From: Gremmenia infestans
Lineage: Eukaryota; Ascomycota; Leotiomycetes; Helotiales; Hamatocanthoscyphaceae
DNA: 64,000 nucleotides
Reading direction: 5' to 3'
NCBI GenBank assembly: GCA_032629725.1
Contig: JAFEVB010000020.1
Coordinates: 580,501 to 644,500 of the forward strand
Both the position numbers and the translations under genes were made by a program. The notes beneath the pieces were generated by a model, which was not told the origin of the DNA, did no database searches, and saw only the letters and a list, made by a program, of their open reading frames with translations. Shown here piece by piece: positions 1 through 10,410 of this stretch. Each line of letters starts with the position of its first letter. The stretch's first letter is position 1.

Positions 1-907
1 GTCCATATGGCTTGGACCTTCCTGCCCTCTTCAGTCTCAGATGTAAGATAATCCTCAAGCTCATCGAATTGCTCATTGCCAAGCGCAAAGAGCTTAAAAT
101 TCGGACCAAAATCATTGAAGACGTGAAGTGTCGAATGGAACGCATATCCAAACAATACACTGCCGCCGTTTTGCTTCTTTAACAGATATCGGTGGAGGCA
201 ATAAATGGCTGCCATTCCGGTTTGGAACAGATAAACATCTTGCGGGGAGACCTTTGCCTCCCGTGGTGGGCCAACAGGAGCGCGTTCGAGAAGACCGGCA
301 ACACGTTCTTGAATCTGACGGTGGGCAGGTGACTGTTCCACTTTTGGTGGCGGCGTAGAATCACCGATGACCTGATGAAGCACGTTGATCCTATCGAGGC
401 ATTCTTCCGCTAATCGGCTTGAAATACCAGCTCCAGCATTCTGCCAGAAACTATTGAGTGTTGGATATCTGGCGGCAGGAAATAAGACTGTGTGTAGTCG
501 CACGTGAATATCAAAGATCCGGATCGAAATCTCTTCTGGCGGTACGACATTCTCGCCGCGTTTAGGATCGACTGCAAACTCTATGCATTCTGCAGCAGAA
601 GTTGGAGAAGTGAAAATGAAGAGGATTTGATCCTCTGCAGCTTCCATGTGCTTCAGAATGGCTGCGGCGAGCTAGTAGTTTACTACATCAGCTGGATCGT
701 TGAAATTGGAAGATATGGCATACATACATTCTTCACATCTTTATTCATCATCATCCGTGGATATACACTTTTCAGCTGCCCTAGGAGCGCTTGATCTCGA
801 GCTACGAAACGGAGCAGGTTGCTCCACAGAGGAAGATGAAAGGTGATTGCATGCCGAGGAGCCGGAGGAACGGCACACCCAAACTCAGTTTGAATTTTGG
901 CAGACAT
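1..907 (-). CDS. Fungal-type cystathionine gamma-synthase, 5' part (runs off the left edge)
   Basis: The product should be a pyridoxal-phosphate enzyme of transsulfuration, making cystathionine from an activated homoserine ester and cysteine. Exon 1 (728-907) encodes 60 residues; the intron is 672-727 (56 nt, GTATGT...CTAG); exon 2 (1-671) stays open to the window edge, giving 283 residues of a family usually near 550-650. The start ATG at 905-907 gives MSAKIQTEFG, followed by the PPAPRHAITFHLPLW and LKSVYPR segments typical of the fungal (Str2-like) form. Residues 206-217 (VYLFQTGMAAIY) and 231-250 (SVLFGYAFHSTLHVFNDFGP) are strongly characteristic of the family. The PLP lysine lies in the missing half. 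Nothing is broken in the visible part. Family call is confident; which paralogue it is remains open. Confidence 0.88.
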
Positions 908-2102
908 TTTGCAGGTCAAGGATCCGGCTGACGATCAATTTGATTTGATGTTGATGTTGATTTAATATCGTGGAAGAGGAAGAGGAAGAGGCATGAAATG
1001 TAACGCCGATGTGAAGCGAATCCCACGGGGTGATGCGGCCGCCACTAGCTTGTAAGCCCTAAACTCGTATCGTACAACTGATAGGTTGGATTTCTTAGTA
1101 CTTCCAACATGTACGACCGTAGCTGTAAATGTAGCTGGAACATTATTCTATATCAAACGGTTTGTGAATTTCACTAGGAAACTGGAAGTATTATTGAAAC
1201 TCTTTGCCTACAGTGCTTCACTAATCCCATAATAGATAGAGGCATGCCACATGATGAATCACATAACGTCCTATACCTACTTGTAATGATCACCCTTGGC
1301 TTGCTTGACCCAAACGGGAGATATAATTAATTTTTATAGGATATCTCAATCGCTGATGCTACCGGAGCGGGGCTGTGATCCGATGAGTAAGACGGCAAAT
1401 TTGGCTAGTTGGAGTAATACCCACCAGGGTAGTACGTACATCTGGAGAAACGCCGAATTAATAAAACGATTTCGACAAGTCAATACTAAAGATCGAAGAA
1501 GATGCGTCTTGGTGGCACCTAGCGTTTACCACTTAAATGAAATCTAGAAAAGAAATGAAAGGCTCATTGTCCACATGACGTTCAATGGAGAAATAGGCCT
1601 AGAGACAATGGGGAGGACCCGCTTGGGTAGAAATGCAAACATTCACAGTATACTGCTATGCAACGGTTCGTTCAACATCCAAATGTCAGCAAGCTTTATG
1701 TTTTCAGTCTTGGCATCTTTGCCAGCAGTCTTGCTTCAGCTACCTTTCCAAGAACGCAGGCCTAACCCGGCGCGTCAAGGTGAAGCCAGAAATGTTACAG
1801 CCTTTGATCATTGCCCAAATACAGACCTGACATAACAATAAATTGAGGTGAATTGACCTTGCCCGCATAGCAAGGCGATAGGATTCGAACCATCCATCCG
1901 ACACATCGACAGACGTGGACGCAGCTTGAATCTTCAAGCCAGATAATTTGACAAGGCTACATGAGCTTTTACAATTTTCCAAGATGTGCCTCCTAGTGCA
2001 GCGAGGCAACAAGAAGCGCATATTTTAATTGTATTGGCGAATATTTGGGGGCGCGGTAGCTTGTATTGATTAATAGTGTAGTTGAGCGAATTAGGACAGT
2101 CC
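908..2102. other. Intergenic, no supported gene
   Basis: This is the upstream flank of the cystathionine gamma-synthase gene and the 3' flank of the next minus-strand gene. Short open frames here have no family resemblance and no splice structure. A tRNA B-box-like word at 1881-1893 was examined and rejected. I see nothing else. Confidence 0.6.
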
Positions 2103-3140
2103 TCATCCAAAGGTGTTACTATTGTCGAAAGCACCGCTAGGTGAATCTTGTGGTGGGTGGGAAACCATACCGCATTGTTCCTCGACTCGAAGAATTGCTT
2201 CCAAGAGAGGTTTCCCATCCACGTCTTCGCTTGACTTGTCCATGTAAGCGGCTACCGAGTTCATGAGGGGAATCAAGACATCCCGAGGGACAGTCGTGCG
2301 TCCACCAATTGCAATGGATTCAACCAGCGAGCGAATATCGTTCTTGATGATTTTTGCATGCTCTTCCTGATCATCTACCTTCTTGCCAAGATTTTCGGGC
2401 CAGATTGTCCTCGGATCAATAGATATAATGTCCGCCAAATGGGCCACTCTCTCCTCAGGGTGCGGCTGCTTCAATGAATATCGGACGTCAGTTACATGCT
2501 GCCTGGTCGAGAATTTTCCGCCAGCAGACGACATAGCGGATTGCTTAGCATTATTGGCGTGCATGCGGGTCATGAACTTCCCTCCTGCAGCATCGAGAGC
2601 GTCGCTTACGAAAAGCCCATCATGACCAAACAGCTGGACGCTTCGCATGTTCCTGTATATGTCCGCCGGCATGTGGCCCTTGGCCGCCTCTACGGCAGCT
2701 GCCGCCTTCAAGAAAGAGTTGATTTTGATGCCATCGGATTCATCGATCGTGTGCGAGTGAAGCCAATCGCACTCCTTTTGACTTGAGTGTTCAAAGCGGT
2801 AATGGTCTGGTATGTCTGGAAGTCCGTGGAAGAACTTCGCTTTCACCCTGCATGTACAAGTTCCTCCTTCCCGGCGCTGTCTCTTACTGACAGGATTAAC
2901 GCCTCGGGAGGGTTCATTTTCAAGCTTCCGCGCGAACCGACAGGCAAATCGTATGGAGTTGTACGGGATTTTGTCCTTGCCGACAACGTTGATCTCGTCA
3001 TATCTTGACCATATGTTATCGACCATAGGCCAGTATCTTTCGAACACATCTGCGCGCATAGAGAATGGGACTGGCATTTGGAAGAGAAAATTGCGCATCT
3101 TCTCTGTGTCAAGAGGAATCTGGAGGCAGCTGGACGGCAT
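2103..3140 (-). CDS. Hypothetical protein with putative FAR1/GCM1-like zinc-binding segment
   Basis: Single-exon gene of 345 residues with ATG at 3138-3140 and TGA at 2103-2105. I do not recognise a named family. Residues 93-135 carry C95, C97, H113, H118, C124, H128 and H130, ending in LHSHTIDESD. This resembles the C...C...HxH layout of FAR1/WRKY-GCM1 DNA-binding segments found in MULE transposases and proteins domesticated from them. After it comes an Ala-rich helix (KINSFLKAAAAVEAAKGH, residues 139-156) and a short internal echo, AAGGKFMTRMHANNAKQSAM versus SAGGKFSTRQHVTDV. No DDE transposase core is present. Function is unknown; a DNA-binding role is inference only. Confidence 0.6.
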   Translation of the reverse strand: MPSSCLQIPLDTEKMRNFLFQMPVPFSMRADVFERYWPMVDNIWSRYDEINVVGKDKIPYNSIRFACRFARKLENEPSRGVNPVSKRQRREGGTCTCRVKAKFFHGLPDIPDHYRFEHSSQKECDWLHSHTIDESDGIKINSFLKAAAAVEAAKGHMPADIYRNMRSVQLFGHDGLFVSDALDAAGGKFMTRMHANNAKQSAMSSAGGKFSTRQHVTDVRYSLKQPHPEERVAHLADIISIDPRTIWPENLGKKVDDQEEHAKIIKNDIRSLVESIAIGGRTTVPRDVLIPLMNSVAAYMDKSSEDVDGKPLLEAILRVEEQCGMVSHPPQDSPSGAFDNSNTFG

Positions 3141-3531
3141 GATACCGAAGAGCGGGAGGGCAACTACACACAGGCCTCAAGGTGGCAGATTTCAAGGAGG
3201 TTGTCTCAACAACGTATACAGATACATTCGCAAATGTAGTACTTTGGTTTGCAATGGCGAGGAGCAGATATGGGTGGGAATAGCTTCCTGATAGCTTGCG
3301 ATAAAGAAGTGTGAGCTGGTGGAGTGAGCTGCGGCATGGTGGCTTACCTAAGCTGAATACCCCTCACACGTGACCCTCCCCCTTTTCCCTGTGACCTCGA
3401 CCTCCTCTGTTTCATTCTTATAGTTGTAATTACTCATGCTGTTTGTTGGCGGTCTCTAGCTGTAAGCTAGCATATACCTTTTCATTGTTGAGCGCCGCAA
3501 CAGGTCGATGGGCCTATAAGCCCTATCCTAA
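3141..3531. other. Intergenic, no supported gene
   Basis: Presumed promoter of the minus-strand hypothetical gene and flank of the flavoprotein remnant. It contains a CACACGTGACC word near 3366 and C/T-rich stretches. I see no coding or RNA signal. Confidence 0.5.
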
Positions 3532-4225
3532 TCAGGTCCAAACGTAGTGTGTACTTACAATGAAGGCTTCGGAGTTCGTTTGCGAATCTGCAAAGCACAC
3601 AGTAATATCGGAACCCGGTCCCTCCTTTGTCGTCTTCACAATCTTTCGGTATTCGATCCTGAAGCGCTTGTACCTGTGAAGGACAACCGACAGAGAATCA
3701 CCAACTTCCACCTTACCTATGATGTAGATGTTGACAGACTTGACGACCTGTGCAGTCATTCGAGCGTGGTGTACAGTCATTTGACGTTATTCAATCCGCT
3801 GTCGCATGTAGGCCAGCAGTTGGAGCATCCAGGAACTCAAACCCAACACAGAGAGGCTCGGATAGGCTCCTCTCCCCCAAAGATTCTTGAGGCCGTGAGT
3901 TCTGGAAATTTATCTGTCATCCAGTGGCAATTACAAGCTTCCACCCATGCCAGAGGCGCCCAGATTTATCCGTCACCTCGAAAGAGCCGTCTAAATTCCG
4001 AGCAACGGCGGCGATTTCAGCGTTTCTCTCGAGTTTGATTGTCTTGTAGCGACCTGTTAAGTCGTTTCGTGCTTTCTCATTGAGTTTCTTGAGGTTATCA
4101 TAGCCCCAGCCGGTGACATTGTGCTTGGTTTTTACTCGGGCATAGCGATAAACTCCAGGGTCGAAGACGACAGCTGTATGCATTTGTCGTGCGAGGCCGG
4201 TAGCGACAGCTAGACATGTACACTG
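3532..4225 (-). pseudogene. Thioredoxin-reductase-like FAD/NAD(P) oxidoreductase remnant
   Basis: Three minus-strand blocks match successive parts of the fungal thioredoxin-reductase-like flavoprotein family. Block 1 (about 3917-4215) reads AVATGLARQMHTAVVFDPGVY and ends KLVIATG. Block 2 (about 3780-3860), in a different frame, reads VGFEFLDAPTAGLHATAD. Block 3 (3532-3780) reads HARMTAQVVKSVNIYIIGKV and ends EAFIVSTHYVWT. Frame changes and stops separate the blocks. The N-terminal GxGxxG FAD-binding segment and the C-terminal AAGD segment are missing, so no functional enzyme can be made. A splice-like TAG precedes block 1 at about 4217, suggesting a lost first exon. In other fungi such proteins act as dithiol oxidases or stand-alone oxidoreductases. 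Substrate cannot be told. Confidence 0.75.
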
Positions 4226-5247
4226 ACAGACAGTTTGACTTGCTTCTCAAGCTGACTAACATAGAGAACATTCATCGTATTCCTCCAAAGTGGGTAAGGA
4301 TGTGAAGGAATTCAATTTACACACCGACCCGCCTCTTAGAGTCGTCGAATGTTTCTCTTATTCATAGTTGCGAAAATGTGACCTGCATAAGATGGGTATC
4401 ATTTGGCCATCATGCAGCACTAGTTTGCATAACCTTATCTGCATTTAGAGCTGAAGTATCTGATTTGCATTTTGATCTCGTAAAGTTGAGTCAATCCTTC
4501 GCTCTGTTGAGCCTTGCATATAGTACCATCTAAACGAAAAGTTTCCCGGTTGGGACTAGTCCATCGCGTATATCAGGGGTACTCCGCAAAACATATCAGA
4601 CCGGAATCTGGGTTTCACCTAATAACGTTGTATGAGGCTAAGAAAATCTTAATTTTAATAAGCTTAAACGACAGTTGACATCACTAAATTCTATTTCTTG
4701 CTTTAAGTTTGAACACTTGCTCTCGACCTACTCCTGCTGCTGAATAGATCGAATCCCTAACCGGGCCTTAAGTACAGGTAGGCAGTGCAAACTTTCCCCA
4801 ATTGATCAAAAAAGTATGATCAAAAGAGGTCAGGCACTGCAGCATTAGATTGAAGTTCCTTTGCGGCCCAGAAACCCCCCCTCAAAGGCGTAGCTGAGAT
4901 GAATGTAAGACCTTGCAAGAGGGTCGTTTAGAAGGATCATTTTCTGCTAGGAAGACAAACTCAGAGGAACGAATCAGGAAGTTAGAATCTAATGTGTGCC
5001 TCTTTCTTCAAGACAGACTCAAAATTGCAAGCTCTATGTGGGCCCCTGTGCTCGAGAAATGTTATTTTCGAGCAAGAAGTGAGGCCTCATTTGGCCCAAA
5101 AACAATTACAAGCCGTGTCTTATCCTTACTACTCATTCCTTCAGAAGGCTTGTAAAGACAGAAATAGAGCAATGCGCAGCTTCCCAAATCAAGTTTCTGA
5201 AAAGAGCAAATTAGTTTTCTTCTAACTTTACCCCTTCCCAAAGTCCA
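4226..5247. other. Intergenic, no supported gene
   Basis: AT-leaning DNA between the flavoprotein remnant and the cyanovirin-like gene. Open frames around 4913-5225 have no family resemblance. A small direct repeat of TGATCAAAA occurs near 4803-4822. I see nothing else. Confidence 0.5.
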
Positions 5248-5254
5248 TATATAA
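5248..5254 (+). promoter_or_regulatory. Probable TATA box of the cyanovirin-like secreted gene
   Basis: TATATAA lies 109 bp upstream of the ATG at 5363, followed by a C/T-rich stretch suitable for a fungal transcription start. Strong TATA boxes are common in front of highly inducible secreted-protein genes in filamentous fungi. Confidence 0.5.
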
Positions 5255-5362
5255 GACTCCTACACCTTAACTTCTATAGCACTTATATCTCTACCTGTGC
5301 AGTATATCACATCGACAGCAAGTATCTCCATCTACAGACACACAGTCTCACCTCACAGCCAA

Positions 5363-6520
5363 ATGCATTTCCAGGCCACATTTGCCATTGCTATCTTCAA
5401 TCTTCTTACTTCCCCAATAGTTGCCGGAAGCGTGATCCACCCCGTGCTGACTTCATGGCAAGCTGCGGAACTGGCTATGCTTTTCACAAAGATGGACATA
5501 GTATGCTGAAAGATTGCGGATCAGCTGTTCAGGTACGTTGTTCTAGTTAGCATGCAACAGAGCCTTGCGTATTCTGTTACCTCTCTTGCACGGAACTCAG
5601 GGCTCTAAGCACATCTCCAACCGCAATTCGAAGCATTTTGAATTTTCTGAGGATCTTTGGGGAATATCGATAATAACTTATTCGTTTGCCCTTTTTATAG
5701 ATCTTGGATCTCAACCAATGTGTTGGTATTGATGGCAATAAAAATCTCGTAGCGATGGACAAGTACGCAAATACCAATTCCCTTTTTGTTGTAGTATTAT
5801 CGTTGACAGCACTTCATAGTGGGAATTACCACACAGCCGATTCAAAATGCGGGAACGATGGCAATGATTTGCATTGTTCAGGAACTTCAAACGCAGGCCT
5901 TAATATCAGTCAGTAACCTTGCCAATTCAAACCTCAATCAGACCACTTTAGTTGACCACTTTCCGGTGCACAGATCTAGTAATAGGAAATGCTAACGGCA
6001 GGCTGGTCTGCGGAACCCAATCACAATTCGTCAGTCGAGACTTTGATGTAGCTCTGGATCAATACGGCGGCTGCTCTGGGACACAAGGATATTGGGTACA
6101 CGACACCCCTAACCTCTGATATGTATCAACGGTGTATATCAACAAGAACATTACTAGTCACCCACCTCATACTCCACCTACACTCTCGCCCTGACAAACG
6201 ACCAGAACCAAGGCTACTGCGACGGATTCCTTGCGAACCTGCACGGCACGTGCGGTGATGGAGTAACGGACTGGAATTGCATATACAAGGACGGCACCAC
6301 ATATATGATGTTCAATGTCCCGGTTACATGCCAGGGGTATCAGATCGCAAATACTGTCTGGATTGCGTCGCAAGAACCGCATTTAGGAGGGGTGACTTGC
6401 TCATGGACGGCCAATCGGCCACCTGCTGTGACAGGCCCACAGATTGGAGCAATCATTGCTGGTACGATCTTTGATGTGGCATTGTTTGGTGGTACTGAAG
6501 GACCTGGATTCTTAGGTTGA
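5363..6520 (+). pseudogene. Secreted cyanovirin-N homology (CVNH)-like protein with a frame break in exon 1
   Basis: Five exons are consistent: 5363-5532, 5701-5762, 5820-5908, 5974-6095 and 6158-6520, with introns of 168, 57, 65 and 62 nt. Exon 1 begins with a clear signal peptide (MHFQATFAIAIFNLL...VAG). Joined exons 2-4 read DLNQCVGIDGNKNLVAMDNG, then GNYHTADSKCGNDGNDLHCS, then LVIGNANGRLVCG, matching the repeated LNxxIGNxNGxLxC pattern of CVNH lectin domains. A C-terminal extension with five cysteines follows (GYCDGFLANLHGTCGDG, GGVTCSW). The signal-peptide frame, however, meets TGA at 5507-5509, while the mature frame (SCGTGYAFHKDGHSMLKDCG) is offset by one or two bases. No intron of usable length fixes this. 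It is either a frameshift mutation near 5420-5440 or an assembly error. CVNH proteins bind carbohydrate; this one would be extracellular. Confidence 0.65.
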
Positions 6521-7089
6521 GGTCGGTATGTTATAGGCGGAGAACAGGCTGTGATTGGCTGTTTATTGATTGGAGTATCATGATTGATGGGTGGAGCTTG
6601 GTGGATCTTTCGTTGTGTTTAAGTTTATCTTGATCTTATCTAGTCTCCTAGTCATAAGCTGAATAGATAGATATAAATATATAAAGATATTCTTACTGGC
6701 AATAATCGTATTATTGCTGCTCTTATGATGAGCCTAAATTTTGAATTCGATCCGCTTTCCGTCTATGGAAATTGGGCGTTATCATTGCGTAATAAACCGG
6801 GCCCATTCATACTATCATTGGGAATTAAAATAGAACTAGGCTGATTGCATATAGAATGAGTGGTCCTTGGTTGAGACCGGGCAACGAGACGTGGTGTTGT
6901 AGCAGGGCATCAATCGGGCGTAAGTATCTCCGACTACCGGTCTATAATAGTAAGGCGTAAGAGTACGTACAGTATATGACTCAGTGTCTGCATTTTGATA
7001 GAATCTCAAAGGCTTTTAAGGCACTGGAGCCCGCACATTTCAGACATTGAATAATTTTGGGACCGTTATTTTACAGTATCCAACATAAA
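6521..7089. other. Intergenic, no supported gene
   Basis: 3' flank of the CVNH-like gene and promoter region of the acetyltransferase gene. It is AT-rich around 6655-6720 and shows no coding or RNA signal that I can support. Confidence 0.5.
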
Positions 7090-7698
7090 ATGGCAGACGC
7101 CTTCCACTCAGCAAGGCTCACTTACCGTGCCATTGAAGAAAACGAGGAAGACACGGCCTTCATCCACTCACTTCGTCTCGACTCTGCCCTTCGCGCAAGC
7201 AGTGAAACTACAATATTCAAGCCAGTAAACAAAGCCTCGAGTGCAAAGGCTGCCGCACGCTACCGCGATAAAACTCTTATTAGTGTCTTGATTTGCCTCC
7301 AGGTTACATCCGCGAAGGAGGAAGCAGAAGTCTCAATACCAGCGACGAAACCAATTGGGCTGATTAACTTGCATCCTGGGTTCGAGCAAGGCCGGGAGCA
7401 GCACCGCAATGCTGATATAGGTGTCAAGATTGCGGCCGACTACCAGCGCAAGGGATACGGCAGTGAGGCTATCAAATGGATACTCGGTTGGGCTTTTGAA
7501 TTTGGGGGCTTGCACCGTGTGGGAATCAGCTGCTATTCCAATAATCCTGGTGCGCGACGATTATATGAAAGCTTAGGTTTTGAGTACGAGGGTGCGAAGA
7601 GGGAGTCTTCATGGTATGATGGCGCGTGGCGTGATGAGCTCAACCTGTCGATGCTGGAGAACGAATGGCGTAAGATAGTTCTAGAGGAAAAGTCTTGA
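7090..7698 (+). CDS. GNAT-family N-acetyltransferase
   Basis: Intronless gene of 202 residues. I chose the ATG at 7090 (context ataaaATGGCA); another ATG at 7057 would add 11 residues of no family character. The acetyl-CoA-binding core is clear: VKIAADYQRKGYGSEAIKWIL (residues 112-132) contains the Q/RxxGxG/A P-loop (Q119-G124), followed by LHRVGISCYSNNPGARRLYESLGF (141-164), the standard GNAT strand-helix with the NxxAxxLYxxxGF element. The C-terminal WYDGAWRDELNLSMLENEW resembles RimJ/RimL-like and spermidine/ribosomal-protein acetyltransferases. It probably acetylates a small molecule or protein amine in the cytosol; the substrate cannot be told. It converges on RPC31. Confidence 0.88.
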   Translation: MADAFHSARLTYRAIEENEEDTAFIHSLRLDSALRASSETTIFKPVNKASSAKAAARYRDKTLISVLICLQVTSAKEEAEVSIPATKPIGLINLHPGFEQGREQHRNADIGVKIAADYQRKGYGSEAIKWILGWAFEFGGLHRVGISCYSNNPGARRLYESLGFEYEGAKRESSWYDGAWRDELNLSMLENEWRKIVLEEKS

Positions 7699-8007
7699 AG
7701 ATTACTATTCTCCGTGCGACAGACGCAGATGAACAAGTAATCAAAGAAGGATCAAACTGGATTGAAAGTATAGATAGGTTGCGATTCGGGAAAGAATGCT
7801 CCAGTATTACACAATTATCATCCACTAGGATATCTTGATCCGAGGAAACGTATGGAGCCTAGATATCGAAAGTTCTTTCATTGACGTACTCGTCCACTGG
7901 GGCTGGGGAAATTGCATACATTTATCCCTATAATAATAGATTTGGTATCCTGACCCCAACGCCGTGCTAAGAGTCAAACACAAATATCCAACAAATACAT
8001 ATTTCAC
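7699..8007. other. Short convergent 3' intergenic spacer
   Basis: The 309 bp between the stop codons of the acetyltransferase (+) and RPC31 (-). It presumably holds both 3' UTRs. No other feature seen. Confidence 0.5.
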
Positions 8008-8873
8008 TCAATAATCTTCTTCCCCACCAGCGTCACCATCATCGCCGTCGTCCCCGTTGTCAAAGTACTGCTCGGCATTATAGTCATCGCCCAACTCGTC
8101 GTCGTCGAAGTCGTCGTCTACAGGTTCCTCTTCCTGCTCATCTTCGTCCAATTCCTCCAGGTCCTCCTCGCCAGCAGTCATAGCATCAATTCGTGCTAGA
8201 ATGTCGGCCTTTTTCGATGCAGGGTCCTTAAGCTTCTGGCGACTTCTTGCGCCGTTTAGGGTAAGTGTTTTCTGCCGTTTGACGTTTTCTTCTTCGCCAT
8301 TAAGTGTAGACCAGAGTTCTTCTGGAAAGAGTCGGTTGACTACTAGCTGTTAGAGGTGGCTCATGAGGGATGTCGGTGACGCTTACTGAAAGGACGGCCG
8401 GACAGCTTTGGGACCAGATTCTTCGGAGGCGCATATCTATCGACATACGTCTCCACACCCTCAGTGAAAGGATCCATTGTCGCCTTCTTGTCGCTCCCAT
8501 ACTGCGCATTGAATTGATCTTCGCCAAAGATCTTGATTGGATTATCGACATTTCGTTTGGTAGGTTGGCTGTAGAGAGGTCCGCGATGGATTTGCTCTTG
8601 GAGAGTCTTCAGATGCCGTATCTGGCATTTCTCTCTCACGGTAAGGGGTTTGGGCTTCTTGACATTGGCGCCGGTAGGATGCTCCTACATAATCATTAAA
8701 ACCACGACTCTAATGAAGGAGGGGGGAGTGCGCACTGGGAACAAGCCAATCTTAACGCCTTTGTTCTGTCGTATCTTGCGCGCCTCAGCTTCGAGGCCTT
8801 CATCCTGCTCCCATGTGGCACCCTTTAAACCTCCTCTACCCCCGAATCCTCCGCGGCCCCCACGGAAGGACAT
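8008..8873 (-). CDS. RPC31: DNA-directed RNA polymerase III subunit Rpc31/RPC7
   Basis: Rpc31 is part of the Rpc82-Rpc34-Rpc31 initiation subcomplex of RNA polymerase III in the nucleus. Exons are 8736-8873, 8387-8684 and 8008-8342; introns are 51 and 44 nt, giving 256 residues, a normal length. The start MSFRGGRGGFGGRGG is the Gly/Arg-rich N-terminus typical of the family. The middle contains KPLTVREKCQIRHLKTLQEQIHRGPLY and NRLFPEELWSTL, both family hallmarks. The C-terminus is a long Asp/Glu tail ending DDYNAEQYFDNGDDGDD, also diagnostic. The second intron has acceptors 3 nt apart (CTAG and TAG), so one residue may vary. The gene is divergent from HSM3 with 279 bp between the start codons, so a shared promoter is likely. 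Confidence 0.92.
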
Positions 8874-9152
8874 TCGTGTTGCAGTGGTGGTGTGGTATCG
8901 TGCGTCTTTTGCGATCTTCGAAGCTGAAGAAGGCTGTGAGTAAATTTTTGATGGGCGCAAAGTTATGGCGGGGTACAGTACACTACAGGCACAGGCATAC
9001 TCGTACCTAGATGCCTGTGTATTTAGCGCCGGAGTGAGGGTTGTTGCGGCTCCGGGCTGCTATCTTTTTGGCGGAGTAAACCTCTGGAGCGTTGTCTTGT
9101 GTTGTTTGGGGCACAACAACACAATTACAACAACTACAATAGTTTCGCCAAC

Positions 9153-10410
9153 ATGGAGGAAACACAGATACCCATTACGGGCCTCGAGGAGCTGGAGAGC
9201 CATTTAAAGCACATTATTGATGAGCCAGATACACCTCTCAACGCCAATTTGTTTGATGAGGTAGAGTTGCAACTTACTGGTATGTACACGCTCTCTCAAG
9301 GCTCCGCTCCTATGTTAATCAAGAGCTACATCCTCTCTACTGGGCCGGTCATAATAGCTTGTTGCTCCGACCCTCCCATCTCTAGTAACAACGAAAACTT
9401 CACTCGAGATATAGCGTCGCTGCTGTTATAATGCAAACGAAGAATACTGCTAACAGTTTCTAGACAGCAACATCCCCCCTTTGATACCCCGCCTTCTTCC
9501 AAACGTCACTCAAATTCTGCTCACCTACGACAAGGATCCTGCAATTCTCGCAAGTCTCTCCATAAAACTTCTACGGCCCGTCCAATTCACCCAAGCTCTC
9601 ACTCTGGCATCTGAAGATGCTCTTATTCAAGCTCTGCGATCCCACGCACCCTCTGCCAACATTCTTGGGATCACCGTACTCGAAAAGGCATCTAGATCCC
9701 CTGGTGATACAGCGATATTGTCCATTATGAAAGGCGTGGTACAAAGCTATGTACGGATATGGCTTAGCACACCACATGTGGAAGTGGGTGAGAAGGCGAC
9801 TAAAGTACTTGGTGATTTGCTGGAGGTGGATTGCGATAAGAGATCTTCTGCTGGGATCGATACAAGAATGAGCGGAATACCATTAGCAGGTACCCCACCC
9901 GGCCAAGGATTGCTGTGGAGGCGAGTCTTCCAGGATCGAGACATCTATGGCTTGATCTTCTCCCTCTGCAGCTTCAAGACAGTCGGTACAGAGGAAGACC
10001 AGCTGGATGAAAGACAAAAGTCATTGGCACAGGGTCGGCTGCTGAGGATTCTCCCAAGACTAGCGGCACTTGATTTCCATACCGTAACCCACACACAGTT
10101 TCCTGAGATGGAAGCGCAATATGGCTTACAGGACGGAGATCATGGTCTGTTATTCTTCGCCATGGTGGATATGGTGGACAAGCAAGACATCTTGATGCAC
10201 CTCAACTTAACCGACATCTTCATTGAATTATTGGGAAATATGAGCATGATAGAGGTTACACAAACAACTTTTGAGTATCTGGCTACCCTGATGAAAAGAG
10301 TCGCTGGATCAGATGGAGCACTATATCAGTCCCTAGAGGCAATTTCCGTATCGCCAGACGCACCACCAGATCTCGTAGAGCTTTTGGTCAAGTTGAGTCG
10401 ATATCAATGA
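9153..10410 (+). CDS. HSM3: Hsm3/S5b (PSMD5) 26S proteasome base assembly chaperone
   Basis: Exons 9153-9279 and 9464-10410 with a 184-nt intron (GTATGT ... GCTAAC ... TAG) give 357 residues. The start MEETQIPITGLEELESHLKH is preceded by an AAC-rich leader. The protein is all-helical, HEAT-like, with the segments LLPNVTQILLTYDKDPAILA, GVVQSYVRIWLSTPHVEVGE, KATKVLGDLLEVDC and LLWRRVFQDRDIYGLIFSLC, the last being characteristic of PSMD5/S5b and fungal Hsm3. In yeast Hsm3 binds Rpt1 during assembly of the proteasome base and is annotated as a mismatch-repair protein because of its mutant phenotype. The alternative start upstream at 9099 is not ATG. Divergent neighbour: RPC31. Confidence 0.85.

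Noticed and set aside
1296..1835. Open frames of 65-86 codons on the plus strand
   Set aside because: No family likeness, no splice continuation and poor start context; chance frames in intergenic DNA.
1881..1900. tRNA B-box-like word GGATTCGAACC (minus-strand tRNA candidate)
   Set aside because: The T-arm stem around it does not pair (three mismatches in five) and no acceptor stem, D-arm or anticodon arm can be drawn.
3547..4038. 163-codon plus-strand frame
   Set aside because: It is the shadow of the minus-strand flavoprotein remnant, whose three blocks match a known family.
5430..5463. A mini-intron repairing the CVNH-like exon 1 frame
   Set aside because: Possible GT...AG pairs are 31-48 nt with poor donors and none gives the right phase.
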